A stretch of 64,000 bases of DNA from Candidatus Nomurabacteria bacterium (GCA_020631865.1 JACKGS010000001.1:124001-188000), one strand, 5' to 3'; positions 1 through 8,062 are shown, numbered from the stretch's first letter. The notes: generated from the letters alone by a model not told the origin. A program made the numbers and translations.

Positions 1-834
1 TCCACTGCCTATTTCCTCACCAGAAGAGAAACCCCATATACAAGTATTGACACTCCCTCTACTTCAAAACAAGTTAATGATAAAAAATCGTTACCTGAAA
101 TTATTTCCATTATTAGTGTTGATATACCAAAAATTAACGCAAATCTTCAGCAAGAAGAAATAGATACTACAATTAGAAATACGAGGGTTATAGAGTATCG
201 TAACAAAGCAGATTATGTTTCCGGCATCGCAGCAGATCCATCAAATTCGATATATTTTAAAAATACTAAATATGATGGTATAGTACAAAATGATCAAGGA
301 CAAGCCGAGAATTATCTGATCGTTAATATCCTAAAAGATAATGGCTTTACTGAGAGCAAGAAAAACTTGGGGGTAGACTATGACAGTCCCGATATACCTC
401 TGAATACAATCTTCACAAATGATGAATTTGTTTGCCAAGTTAATCTATTACAGTCTGGATTTTTAGATATCGGCCTAGGCTGTATCACTAAAAGTAAACT
501 AGCTGAAGAATTGGTCATGATTGATGAATATTACACAGCAATTCAAAAAACCAAAGCTGGCTACGGCGGCCATAAAGATCTGATTTATCAGACACCTACT
601 CGCAAAGACAGCCAGACAACCGGCTATAAGATTGGTAAGATATTTAACCAAGTACCACAAGGCTCGGGTGGTACATATTATCTGTACTACGGCAAAGATA
701 AAGTCTGGAAAGTGGCGACATCTTCTCAGCAGGATCTTGTGTGTGATGATTTTGCAGATAATTTAGATGCTATCCTTGCATACAAAGGTGAAGAGTGTCT
801 TGCAATAGACGGGACGACAAAAAGCGTATTTTAA
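1..834 (+). CDS. Partial exported/surface protein of unknown function (5' end outside window)
   Basis: Frame 1 is open from the first base to the TAA at 834, so the gene begins before the window; an internal TTG near 367 is not a convincing start. The visible 277 residues are polar, rich in Ser/Thr/Asn/Lys, and contain two Cys-bearing segments (near FVCQVN and GCITK), consistent with an extracytoplasmic domain behind an N-terminal anchor that is not visible. I recognise no family. The gene is convergent with nirK across about 110 bases in which I see no strong terminator. Confidence 0.6.
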   Translation, partial: STAYFLTRRETPYTSIDTPSTSKQVNDKKSLPEIISIISVDIPKINANLQQEEIDTTIRNTRVIEYRNKADYVSGIAADPSNSIYFKNTKYDGIVQNDQGQAENYLIVNILKDNGFTESKKNLGVDYDSPDIPLNTIFTNDEFVCQVNLLQSGFLDIGLGCITKSKLAEELVMIDEYYTAIQKTKAGYGGHKDLIYQTPTRKDSQTTGYKIGKIFNQVPQGSGGTYYLYYGKDKVWKVATSSQQDLVCDDFADNLDAILAYKGEECLAIDGTTKSVF

Positions 835-947
835 TATACTAATATTTTAAGTAATAATTCCTTGAGTCCCAACATCAATTATCGATAACCCACTCTTTTA
901 AGGGCTGTGTCTAAACTTGGTATGTTTGTTCTTGTATTATGAGGCTA

Positions 948-2216
948 TCAATATCCTTCGTGAGCATCTATTTTATGCTTTGGCTGATTATTGGAGTCTT
1001 CTTTTGATTTATAAATATCAGGTTGATCATCACCCTCTACCTCTAAAACCGCCCAAGCACCTTTATTCATTCGGGCCAGTGCGTGATCTACGATTGTATA
1101 TTTTCCCGGTACATCTACCTTAAATTCTACAATTGATGCCCCACCCGGCAATACAGTAGTAGTTTGAACATTTTGCAAAATTGCAGACTCTGGACCCATG
1201 GCGGCCTCGGGATAAACTTTATCAAAAATTTCCCCAATTACATGAAAACTAGAAACAAGATTGACGCCTCCGTTACCAACATAAATACGAACGGAATCGC
1301 CTACTTTTGCTTTCATGCGTGGCACTGTTTCAATTTTGCCATTAAATGTAACGTAGGTTGGAATACCATCCAGAAGCGCCTGTGGATCAAATGCCTGAAG
1401 CCCCTTTTTACCAATTCCACCTTGAGTATACAACTCGCCCTGTACTAGATAAAATTCTTTATCTACTTTTGAAAGACCCTCTTTGGGCTCTACTAAAATC
1501 AATCCGTACTGACCATGAGAATTATGTACTGAAACGTTAGAGGTCGCACAATGATAAATATACAAACCTGGGGCGAGCGACTTCCAACTGAACGACCTAC
1601 TTTCACCAGGTTTAACATTAGTTACCGAGGCTCCCCCACCAGGTCCGGTGGTGGCATGAAAGTCTATATTATGGTTATGCAGACTAGAATTGTCATTAGT
1701 TAATGTAAAGTTAACTGTATCGCCTTCTCTAATTCTGAGCATTGGACCCGGCGCTTGACCATCAAAAGTCCAGTAGTTATTGTAAATTCCGTCTGCAACT
1801 TCGGCAATAACCTCTTTAGTTGTTAAAGCAAGCTCTACTGTTTTTGGCTCAGTTCTATTGATTGGCGAGGGCACCTTATTTGGATCAGCACCAACATCTT
1901 TTACAAATTCGAATTTACGAGATTCAGTTAGAAACCTCCATAGACTCAATAATGGCAAAGATGGTGGATTATGATCTGAGGCTACTGAATGCATTGTAGC
2001 TGGCATTGCAAAATGAACTGGATATGAAGTACGCCCATATAGCACCATACCGACACCAAGCACCAACACACCAAGTACGGCTATAGTTTTAAACACCTTC
2101 TTTCTTTTAAAGAATTTTAATAACTTATTGACTAACCCTGATTTCAGCGCAACAATTACAATAACAATTATAATAAACAGCCATCCAAGACCTTCGATAA
2201 TTAAATACTTATACAT
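948..2216 (-). CDS. nirK: Membrane-anchored copper nitrite reductase (NirK/AniA type)
   Basis: Reduces nitrite to nitric oxide with one type 1 and one type 2 copper per subunit. Two N-terminal membrane segments (about residues 5-24 and 43-60) should anchor two cupredoxin domains outside the cytoplasm. Type 2 copper ligands are His187, His222 and His378; the catalytic pair is Asp185 and His325. Type 1 ligands His182, Cys223 and His231 are present, but the axial position five residues after His231 is Gln236 (segment HNSHGQYG) where the family usually has Met. Stretches such as YGLILVEPKEGL and SSFHVIGEIFDKVY closely resemble AniA of Neisseria. The GGAGGT Shine-Dalgarno five bases upstream fixes the start. 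In a mostly fermentative lineage the role may be NO/nitrite detoxification or electron disposal (inference). Confidence 0.93.
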   Translation of the reverse strand: MYKYLIIEGLGWLFIIIVIVIVALKSGLVNKLLKFFKRKKVFKTIAVLGVLVLGVGMVLYGRTSYPVHFAMPATMHSVASDHNPPSLPLLSLWRFLTESRKFEFVKDVGADPNKVPSPINRTEPKTVELALTTKEVIAEVADGIYNNYWTFDGQAPGPMLRIREGDTVNFTLTNDNSSLHNHNIDFHATTGPGGGASVTNVKPGESRSFSWKSLAPGLYIYHCATSNVSVHNSHGQYGLILVEPKEGLSKVDKEFYLVQGELYTQGGIGKKGLQAFDPQALLDGIPTYVTFNGKIETVPRMKAKVGDSVRIYVGNGGVNLVSSFHVIGEIFDKVYPEAAMGPESAILQNVQTTTVLPGGASIVEFKVDVPGKYTIVDHALARMNKGAWAVLEVEGDDQPDIYKSKEDSNNQPKHKIDAHEGY

Positions 2217-2240
2217 CGTAACCTCCAGTTAATAGTAGTA

Positions 2241-2249
2241 ATTATATCA
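2241..2249 (-). promoter_or_regulatory. Extended -10 promoter of nirK
   Basis: On the minus strand the sequence reads TGATATAAT, an extended -10 element, placing the transcript start near 2233. The GGAGGT ribosome-binding site is at 2221-2226. This is one of the few promoters here followed by a classical leader. Confidence 0.6.
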
Positions 2250-2285
2250 CTTATGTTTCGGAAAATATCCAGAATATAGATAGAT

Positions 2286-3809
2286 CTAACGTAATAATTT
2301 ATTGATATCGGTGATAAACTTTCGTTCTGCCCAATATAATAATATGTCGTCTTTTTTCATGCTTGGAATTATTTCTTTTGCTACACCGTATGGATTACCA
2401 GCAGAAGTAAACGGAGAAGCAGCACTTGGTCTATTGTAAAACTCCGCCCACCAAATAGGCTTATCTTTAGCTCTCTGCATTTTTCTTACATATTCCATTA
2501 TTTTCGGAAAATCTTTTGGTGCAACAAAAGCATCTAACGATATTGCATCAAAACCATGCGCATGATCTAACCAGTATTGCAAAGCCTCAACTGAGCGCTT
2601 ATCAATATTTACGCCATTATATAAAGCGTTGTTACTTGATGAGCTATTAGCCGAAAATACCACATAGCCACCACTCACCTTCACGTTAGGACGCCTTGCC
2701 TTTACGGCCTTATAAACTTTATTGTAAAACCTCGTATATGACTCAGCATCCCAAGTATTATGCTCCGTATCCCAATAGCCCTTAAGCTCATTCCATACTT
2801 GAACATACTTAACCTGCGGATATTTTGAAACAAATTCCGCTACTCTGTTAGCATAAAGTCGCTCTTTGTCATCACGAACACGTGACGAATCTAAATCCCA
2901 AGCCTTGCCAGTTGTGCTGAATGTACTAGGTGCACAGCAAGCTGTTATCATTACCTCTTGACCATCCTTACTTGCTTTTTCAATTCTGCTTTTTAATATT
3001 TCACCACTATCAGCTTCTGAACGTGGGGCATCATCTATAAATGGCCACAAACTACCCCAACCATACATATGAATGTTCGCAACTTCAGATTTTGATTTAC
3101 TGGGGATCATAATATTATCTTGAGTCCACGTAAAACCAACTTTGCCCTTAGGTTCTTCGCTTTTATCTTGGTCACCATTATTATTTTTAGTTATTTTATA
3201 AACTGCCACCTGCGTAATAGGTGTGCTGGCATTCGACAAGTAGTCAATTGAAATAGTTAGGTTGCCCTTACCGGTATCTGCAGTAACACAAAAATCTTGA
3301 TTTAATGGTTGATTTATATACAAGGACTTACCAGAAATCTTAAAACCACTGCCTGATTTTTGCCCACTATATGATGCATCTGCACCACTCCACCTAACTC
3401 TTATTGATCCCAAATAATTTTGAATAGTCGTACAGTACTCATTAGTACCCTTAGCCTTGTTAGTTAACGTCAAAGACCCAGCTCTTTTATATTTAGATCT
3501 ACCGCCTTGATCTGTGGGTATCTCAAATTTCCAATATTCAATATTGTTATTATCTTTTGCCGTACGGACTCTAGACGAGAGCCTTACTCCACTGCTGCCA
3601 GGAGTCCACAAGTTGCCATCTGAAGCAAGAGAAACATATACCGATAAGCCACCTACTAATAAAATAACGCTAGCCAAAGGCACAGCTCTTTGGTAATTAA
3701 ACTTTTTTAGATTAGCCAATCCACCGGAACCATATGCAAATCTTCCGTTTATATCCCTGTTAACGCCAGTCTTCTTCCTCTTGATAAAATTGATTAATTT
3801 TGCCCTCAT
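2286..3809 (-). CDS. Membrane-anchored clan A glycoside hydrolase-like protein
   Basis: 507 residues. The basic N-terminus carries a motif (NRD..GRF, then GGLANLKKFN..R..PL, residues 17-45) just before a single membrane segment (about 44-61); the same motif recurs in the protein at 49019-50218. Residues 70-205 form a Cys-containing beta-rich domain. From about 225 to the end the protein resembles a (beta/alpha)8 barrel of the GH39/GH5 type: the acid/base candidate is Glu341 in QVWNE and the nucleophile candidate is Glu456 in WWAEF, matching the strand 4 and strand 7 glutamates of clan A. Substrate is unknown; a host or own envelope polysaccharide is possible. The gene stands alone, divergent from the next gene. 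Confidence 0.7.
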   Translation of the reverse strand: MRAKLINFIKRKKTGVNRDINGRFAYGSGGLANLKKFNYQRAVPLASVILLVGGLSVYVSLASDGNLWTPGSSGVRLSSRVRTAKDNNNIEYWKFEIPTDQGGRSKYKRAGSLTLTNKAKGTNEYCTTIQNYLGSIRVRWSGADASYSGQKSGSGFKISGKSLYINQPLNQDFCVTADTGKGNLTISIDYLSNASTPITQVAVYKITKNNNGDQDKSEEPKGKVGFTWTQDNIMIPSKSKSEVANIHMYGWGSLWPFIDDAPRSEADSGEILKSRIEKASKDGQEVMITACCAPSTFSTTGKAWDLDSSRVRDDKERLYANRVAEFVSKYPQVKYVQVWNELKGYWDTEHNTWDAESYTRFYNKVYKAVKARRPNVKVSGGYVVFSANSSSSNNALYNGVNIDKRSVEALQYWLDHAHGFDAISLDAFVAPKDFPKIMEYVRKMQRAKDKPIWWAEFYNRPSAASPFTSAGNPYGVAKEIIPSMKKDDILLYWAERKFITDINKLLR

Positions 3810-3977
3810 AACAAAACCTCAATTATTATGAATTTTTTGTTAAGCCAAATTAATTTTATATATTTACTAATCATATCTGAATTACATTGTTTATTTTAAT
3901 GTTGAAGCTAATGCTTTAATACTAGCATTAAGTTATCGAGTCCACAAATGATTACGATAATGATTTAGCATAAATGC

Positions 3978-3986
3978 TGGTATAAT
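3978..3986 (+). promoter_or_regulatory. Extended -10 promoter, near-leaderless start
   Basis: TGG followed by TATAAT is an extended -10 element. The expected transcript start is near 3993, only about eight bases before the ATG at 4001, and there is no Shine-Dalgarno between them. Confidence 0.6.
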
Positions 3987-4000
3987 ACATACTAGACTAT

Positions 4001-4915
4001 ATGGTAGACAGATATAGGAACTATCGCCCAAGACGTAACTACGCGACTGCCCCAAAATCACCAAAAAGGCTCGGGCGCTTATTATTGATTTTAATTGTTC
4101 TAGGTTTTTCAGCAAAGTTTGGTATTTCTCTTTTTTCAAAAGAACCAATAAAGTCAAAGCCACTAGCCTCGGCTGTGCCATCGAGGAAGATCCCTAAAAT
4201 TAGAGTAGAAGAGGTGTCAAGTAATACATGGAATGACCTGTCTATTAATATGCAGGCATTAATCGACCAAAACCCGGATATAGACATCTCGGTTGCGGTA
4301 ATCGATATCGGTACAAACACAAAATCTAATTACGGAATCCAAAATAATTTTGCGGGAGCAAGCACCACTAAAGTTTTAACAGCATCAGCATATCTTCACG
4401 ATATTGAAAACAATAAATATAAACTGACATCAGATGGTAAAAATCAGCTTCGACTAATGTTAAATAAAAGTGATAACACTGCGTGGGACATATTAAATAA
4501 AAAAGTCGGCTACAAAAATATGGTCACATATGCTCGCTCAATTGGCTTAAATTCTTACGATTGGAAGAATAATATTATTACAGCTGGAGACGAGGCATTA
4601 CTACTTCAAAAGCTGTACCAACGAGAACTTCTAAACGAAGGGCACACCAACTTAATACTAGGCCACATGCAAGACACGAATAACGAAAGTATGATCCCAA
4701 AAATAATCCCTGAAGGTGCAACTATTTGGCATAAATATGGTCAATTAGAAGATAGGTTACACGATGCGGCCATAATCAATTACCAAGATCGTCCAATTGT
4801 AATTGTAGTTTATACTAAAGGTGGTGCGAGTGACGGATCTAATTACACTCCACGAGTGAAATTAGTACAAGACCTTGCTAAAACTATTATTAATTCTATA
4901 TATCAAATTAACTAG
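4001..4915 (+). CDS. Beta-lactamase/penicillin-recognising-fold serine hydrolase, anchored
   Basis: 304 residues: a basic N-terminus, one membrane segment (about 26-45), then a class A beta-lactamase-like domain (PF13354 type). The SxxK motif is Ser121-Thr-Thr-Lys124, the SDN motif is Ser157-Asp-Asn159, and the third box is Lys245-Tyr-Gly247 in place of KTG. No ELN-type omega-loop glutamate is visible about 36 residues after SDN, so true antibiotic hydrolysis is doubtful; a peptidoglycan or D-amino-acid substrate is equally possible. The stop lies 9 bases before sodC, suggesting co-transcription. Confidence 0.8.
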   Translation: MVDRYRNYRPRRNYATAPKSPKRLGRLLLILIVLGFSAKFGISLFSKEPIKSKPLASAVPSRKIPKIRVEEVSSNTWNDLSINMQALIDQNPDIDISVAVIDIGTNTKSNYGIQNNFAGASTTKVLTASAYLHDIENNKYKLTSDGKNQLRLMLNKSDNTAWDILNKKVGYKNMVTYARSIGLNSYDWKNNIITAGDEALLLQKLYQRELLNEGHTNLILGHMQDTNNESMIPKIIPEGATIWHKYGQLEDRLHDAAIINYQDRPIVIVVYTKGGASDGSNYTPRVKLVQDLAKTIINSIYQIN

Positions 4916-4924
4916 GAGATATAC

Positions 4925-5455
4925 ATGCACATATTATTACAAGCTTCTGAATCACAAATTACAGGCAAGGCCCATTCAGACATCAAGGGCCCAGGCGTTA
5001 GTGGGAACGCACTTCTCACGGAGTACACTATAGACGATGCAGTGTACGTACACCTAAAAATAACCGTTGATGGAGATACGACCATCTTAACCCAGGGTAA
5101 ACATGCCGTACATTTTCATGAAAAAGCCAGCTGTGATTGCGATGGCTTTAAATGCGCCGGTGGTCATTTTGATCCAGGACCAAACGGCAACACAGATCCA
5201 GACGCAAATCATGGCTACCACGCCGGGGATTTACCAGGAATTACTATCGATGAAAATGGTCATGGAGAATTAGATGTCATCACAACAAGAGTTACACTTT
5301 CCAAAAGCCCTACCTCACTTTTAGATACTGAATCGGCTCCCGAAGGCACCTCTATAATGATTCATGCAGGAGTAGACCCGCACACGCCTGGCGAAAGCGG
5401 ATCTGGCCACAGCGGCGGCCCAAGACTCGCCTGTGGAACAATTGAAGCCAACTAG
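4925..5455 (+). CDS. sodC: Cu/Zn superoxide dismutase
   Basis: Converts superoxide to hydrogen peroxide and oxygen. The family hallmarks are present: copper ligands in HAVHFHE, the zinc loop with GGHFDP, GYHAGDLPG and the closing GGPRLACGTI, with cysteines in ASCDC/KC and LAC able to form the structural disulfide. The length of 176 is near the family norm. No signal peptide is visible; the start MHILLQ follows an AGGAGAT ribosome-binding site that overlaps the end of the preceding gene. Most bacterial SodC proteins are exported, so the apparent cytosolic form is odd. With nirK it makes two copper enzymes within 5 kb. Confidence 0.92.
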   Translation: MHILLQASESQITGKAHSDIKGPGVSGNALLTEYTIDDAVYVHLKITVDGDTTILTQGKHAVHFHEKASCDCDGFKCAGGHFDPGPNGNTDPDANHGYHAGDLPGITIDENGHGELDVITTRVTLSKSPTSLLDTESAPEGTSIMIHAGVDPHTPGESGSGHSGGPRLACGTIEAN

Positions 5456-5526
5456 TGTTAATTCATTTTTCATTTACACCACCAATGGTGTGTGTATAAA
5501 AATGTAAAATATTACTACAAAAACAC

Positions 5527-5670
5527 TTTACAAACTGCTTATGATCTTGGTAATATCTATACAAGCTCATAGGAAAAATAAAAACTAAAAATAAAAACTT
5601 CCTGTGGTAGAGCTTACCACCACAACAACTTATTATTTTAAAGACGGCCCAATGGGTCGTTTTTATTTAT
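5527..5670 (+). ncRNA. Candidate small RNA with its own promoter and terminator
   Basis: TTTACA at 5527-5532, an 18-base spacer and TAATAT at 5551-5556 predict a start near 5563. The region ends in a hairpin ACGGCCC/GGGTCGT (5644-5660) followed by TTTTTATTTATT. In between, AAGCTC (5563-5568) can pair with GAGCTT (5610-5615), GGAA with TTCC, and GTGGTA with TACCAC. There is no ORF. It could instead be the 3' end of the sodC transcript, or the plus-strand part of a bidirectional terminator. The RNA identity is unknown. Confidence 0.4.
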
Positions 5671-5703
5671 TCTAAAATTATGGCGCTTACTTACCATAAT
5701 ACG

Positions 5704-6555
5704 TTAACTTTTTAGTTTGTTCACATACCCGGCCAACATTGAGATCTCAGTAATCTCCATAGGGAATGCACCAGCAAATTCCAATGCCGATACCTCTTCC
5801 ATAAAACATTTTTCGGCATTATGATCATCAACCCCCAAACTATTGGCAATTTTGCGATAAGCATCTAATTGGCTCGGTAGCTCTGCGAATCTTTCAACAA
5901 ATACGCTTGTAATTCTGTTACTAAAATCAACACACTCTCTGTCGCTTTGCTGTTCTAAACCTGTAGTTTCTTCATAATAACAAATTGATCCCAAGGCCAA
6001 TCTATATCTATTTATTTCCGCAATCTCGTCTTCAGATTTTCTTAAAATAGCCTCTCGTATACGCACCTCAAACTCCCCAATGCGTGGTGTTAGCTGCTTT
6101 GAAACATCTTCTAGTAATGTATCTGCTGATCTCATATGATATCCCAGTCGTTTAACAGTAGCTATATCCCTAGGATTAATTGATGTTAATAGCATATGGG
6201 GTAATACCGCAGACACGATGTGAATTTTAGCAGTATCTTCAAAAAATAGGATATTATCGGCTATATCTTCTATTTCCTTTATGGATTCCATGCCATATTC
6301 ACTGCCCCTAGGTTCTTTTGTCGCATATCTATCAATCATAGATGGAATATGTGCCTTGATTACAACATTCCCTTTATCTAAATGAGCTAGCTTCACAGGC
6401 AAGTCTATCCATTCATCTTCGTTAGTGAACTCCATATGATATACAGCCTTAGGCTTAATTCCGAAAATTATTCCACTAGTCATGATTGCCGTATCAAGGG
6501 CATCGTGACACTCTTGCACGCCAGGATAACGATTTTTACGATATACTTCACTCAT
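5704..6555 (-). CDS. Conserved-looking protein of unknown function, 283 residues
   Basis: I do not recognise the family. The product is soluble, acidic and apparently mostly helical, with no signal peptide, membrane segment or obvious catalytic motif; the second half has long charged helices with cysteines near residues 190-215. The gene is monocistronic, convergent with the candidate small RNA, and downstream of trmD on the same strand. Its ATG lies about one base after the transcript start expected from the -10 at 6563-6568, so it is probably read from a leaderless message. Confidence 0.65.
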   Translation of the reverse strand: MSEVYRKNRYPGVQECHDALDTAIMTSGIIFGIKPKAVYHMEFTNEDEWIDLPVKLAHLDKGNVVIKAHIPSMIDRYATKEPRGSEYGMESIKEIEDIADNILFFEDTAKIHIVSAVLPHMLLTSINPRDIATVKRLGYHMRSADTLLEDVSKQLTPRIGEFEVRIREAILRKSEDEIAEINRYRLALGSICYYEETTGLEQQSDRECVDFSNRITSVFVERFAELPSQLDAYRKIANSLGVDDHNAEKCFMEEVSALEFAGAFPMEITEISMLAGYVNKLKS

Positions 6556-6562
6556 TAAGTGT

Positions 6563-6571
6563 ATTATATCA
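6563..6571 (-). promoter_or_regulatory. Extended -10 promoter giving a leaderless transcript
   Basis: The minus strand reads TGATATAAT. Seven bases after the hexamer comes the ATG at 6555, leaving no room for a ribosome-binding site. Confidence 0.6.
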
Positions 6572-6593
6572 CATTTTTGTATTTTATTATATT

Positions 6594-7268
6594 TTAAGTT
6601 AAGATATTATTTTTTAATCGCCACTTTTCAATTTCTGCATGATTACCACTCAGTAGAACCTCTGGAACCTGCATGCCATTATAGTCAGCTGGTCGAGTAT
6701 ACTGTGGCGCTTCAATAGTCTTGTCATCATCATAAAAACTTTCAATCTCAGCAGATGTTTCACCACCTAAAACCCCGGGCAATAATCGCACCACGCTATC
6801 AATTACAGTCATTGCCGGTATTTCGCCACCGGTTAGAACGTAATTACCGACACAAATCTGTTCATCTACAATAGTTGTTATTCGTTCGTCGTAGCCTTCA
6901 TAACGCCCGCATATCAAAATCAGATCTCTTCCTTCAGTTGCTATTCTTTTGGCGTCAGACTGTTTGTATATTTTACCTCTAGGCGTCATCAATAATACCA
7001 GTGGATCTTCCCCTATCTTTTGTCCATTATCTACTGTCTGTTGCTTCGCGGCCTCCACCGCCCTCATTAACGGCTCTACCATTAGCACCATGCCATCACC
7101 ACCACCATAGGGCGTGTCATCAACGGTCTTACGCGAGCCGACTCCAAAATCACGCAAGTTCACACAAGAATATTCAACAACACCCTCTTTTTGAGCCTTC
7201 CAAAGCATAGATGTCTTAAAAACACCATCAAACATTTCCGGAAACAGAGTTATTACCTGAATTTTCAT
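6594..7268 (-). CDS. trmD: tRNA (guanine-N1-)-methyltransferase
   Basis: Methylates G37 of tRNAs using S-adenosylmethionine. The protein begins MKIQVITLFPEMF and contains the diagnostic DTPYGGGDGM, the trefoil-knot segment ICGRYEGYDER and NYVLTGGE; 224 residues is near the normal length. It normally follows rpsP-khpA-rimM in one operon. Here the upstream neighbours khpA and rpsP are co-directional but about 880 bases away, separated by a high-GC island, and rimM is not seen. Confidence 0.96.
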   Translation of the reverse strand: MKIQVITLFPEMFDGVFKTSMLWKAQKEGVVEYSCVNLRDFGVGSRKTVDDTPYGGGDGMVLMVEPLMRAVEAAKQQTVDNGQKIGEDPLVLLMTPRGKIYKQSDAKRIATEGRDLILICGRYEGYDERITTIVDEQICVGNYVLTGGEIPAMTVIDSVVRLLPGVLGGETSAEIESFYDDDKTIEAPQYTRPADYNGMQVPEVLLSGNHAEIEKWRLKNNILT

Positions 7269-7288
7269 CTGTTATAGTTTATCAGGTA

Positions 7289-7317
7289 TTGACTTTTTTT
7301 TCAATTAGTGATATATA
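7289..7317 (+). promoter_or_regulatory. Sigma70-type promoter of the high-GC island
   Basis: TTGACT (7289-7294), a 17-base spacer and TATATA (7312-7317) predict a plus-strand start near 7324 and a 76-base leader before the gene at 7400. The 5' leader contains a GATCC/GGATC stem. Confidence 0.55.
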
Positions 7318-7399
7318 TATATTGATCCTTTGGAAATCCCACTGGATCGTACCAGAGTGCGAGAAACCAAGTACCGCACCAAACAATCAGGAGAAACCT

Positions 7400-7753
7400 A
7401 TGACCACCCCTACCGCAATGCCTTTTCGGCACGACGCCCGTACTGCCAGCTTCAAGCTGGCAACCATCAACCCGGGGGACGTCGTCGAAGTAGAGACGAC
7501 CTCAGGGTCGTTGTGGACGCTTGTCCGAACGGCCCGCTCCCAGCCGAAGGGCGACTACATGACCCACATGGTCATGATGACCACCAGCACCGCCGCAGGG
7601 CAGATCCTGCGTGACTGGCGGGAGATCTGGCCTCAGAATGTGATCAAGCTCGGAGATTCGATCTCGTTCGGCAACTGGCTCACACCGAGTGGGCGCAAGA
7701 TGCACACAGGCCCGGTTGCCAAGGTGTACGTCAATGGCGTTAGGGCGCTGTAG
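7400..7753 (+). CDS. High-GC small protein of unknown function, probably horizontally acquired
   Basis: 117 residues beginning MTTPTAMPFRHD, with CAGGAGAAA as ribosome-binding site; the open frame extends upstream to a TTG that is actually the promoter -35, so I use the ATG. The coding sequence is about 60% GC with C/G-ending codons, unlike the AT-rich genes on both sides, suggesting transfer from a high-GC donor such as an actinobacterium. The product is small and beta-rich looking (segments GDVVEVETTSG, LWTLVRTA), with no catalytic motif that I recognise. It is followed by a large hairpin and a hammerhead ribozyme in the same transcript direction. Confidence 0.65.
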   Translation: MTTPTAMPFRHDARTASFKLATINPGDVVEVETTSGSLWTLVRTARSQPKGDYMTHMVMMTTSTAAGQILRDWREIWPQNVIKLGDSISFGNWLTPSGRKMHTGPVAKVYVNGVRAL

Positions 7754-7766
7754 CGGCTGGCATGTG

Positions 7767-7818
7767 TGGTGCTGGGTGGCAAAGAAGCTGTCAATGTCGA
7801 CAGAACCACCCAGCACCA
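7767..7818 (+). terminator. Strong hairpin after the high-GC gene
   Basis: Bases 7767-7779 pair perfectly with 7806-7818 (13 bp, GC-rich), and an inner CTGTC/GACAG stem lies in the loop. No T-run follows, so it may stabilise the message 3' end or block degradation rather than terminate. Confidence 0.55.
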
Positions 7819-7840
7819 ACCTCATAGGATTCTCCATAAA

Positions 7841-7891
7841 CACTTCAGTAAATGTGCGTTTACTCTGACGAGTCCAAAAGGACGAAAAGTG
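7841..7891 (+). ncRNA. Hammerhead ribozyme, open at stem III
   Basis: All core elements are present in order. Stem III is CACTT (7841-7845) pairing with AAGTG (7887-7891), including the obligatory U16.1-A15.1 pair. C17 (7846) is the cleavage position, before A7847. Stem I is AGTAAA (7847-7852) with TTTACT (7859-7864) closed by a 6-base loop. The CUGANGA core is CTGACGA (7865-7871). Stem II is GTCC (7872-7875) with GGAC (7880-7883) and an AAAA loop; GAA (7884-7886) precedes A15.1. It lies on the sense strand, about 90 bases after the high-GC gene, so it should cut that transcript's 3' region. Confidence 0.88.
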
Positions 7892-7900
7892 AACAGCTTT

Positions 7901-7995
7901 TGCAAGGATTATCACTGCAACAGGGATAATCCTTGCAATATTAGAACATGAAGTATTTAATACTAATAATACCCTGATTTCTCAGGGTATTATTA
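7901..7995 (+). terminator. Two perfect hairpins downstream of the ribozyme
   Basis: Bases 7901-7913 pair with 7925-7937 (13 bp), and 7964-7977 pair with 7982-7995 (14 bp, TTTC loop, flanked by A/T so it could act in both directions). They close the ribozyme-bearing transcription unit. The rest of the gap to khpA holds only the terminator at 8035. Confidence 0.55.
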
Positions 7996-8034
7996 ACACA
8001 TATAAAGCTCTCTAGGTTAGTTTTTTGACCTAGA

Positions 8035-8062
8035 CTCGCAAGCGAGCTTATTTTTATTTTTC
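8035..8062 (+). terminator. Intrinsic terminator
   Basis: A CTCGC-AA-GCGAG hairpin is followed by CTTATTTTTATTTTTC in the plus direction. It marks the end of the island transcription unit. Confidence 0.55.

Noticed and set aside
4001..4915. Calling this an antibiotic-resistance beta-lactamase
   Set aside because: The SxxK and SDN boxes are present, but KTG is KYG and no omega-loop ELN glutamate is visible, so only the fold is supported.
7289..7399. Upstream extension of the high-GC gene from TTG 7289
   Set aside because: The TTG is part of a -35 box, and the transcript should start near 7324; the ATG at 7400 has a ribosome-binding site.
7855..7897. Reading the ribozyme region as a simple GTTTACT/AGTGAAC hairpin
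   Set aside because: That pairing leaves the conserved CTGACGA and GAAA as an unexplained internal loop, whereas the three-stem hammerhead fold uses every base with perfect stems.
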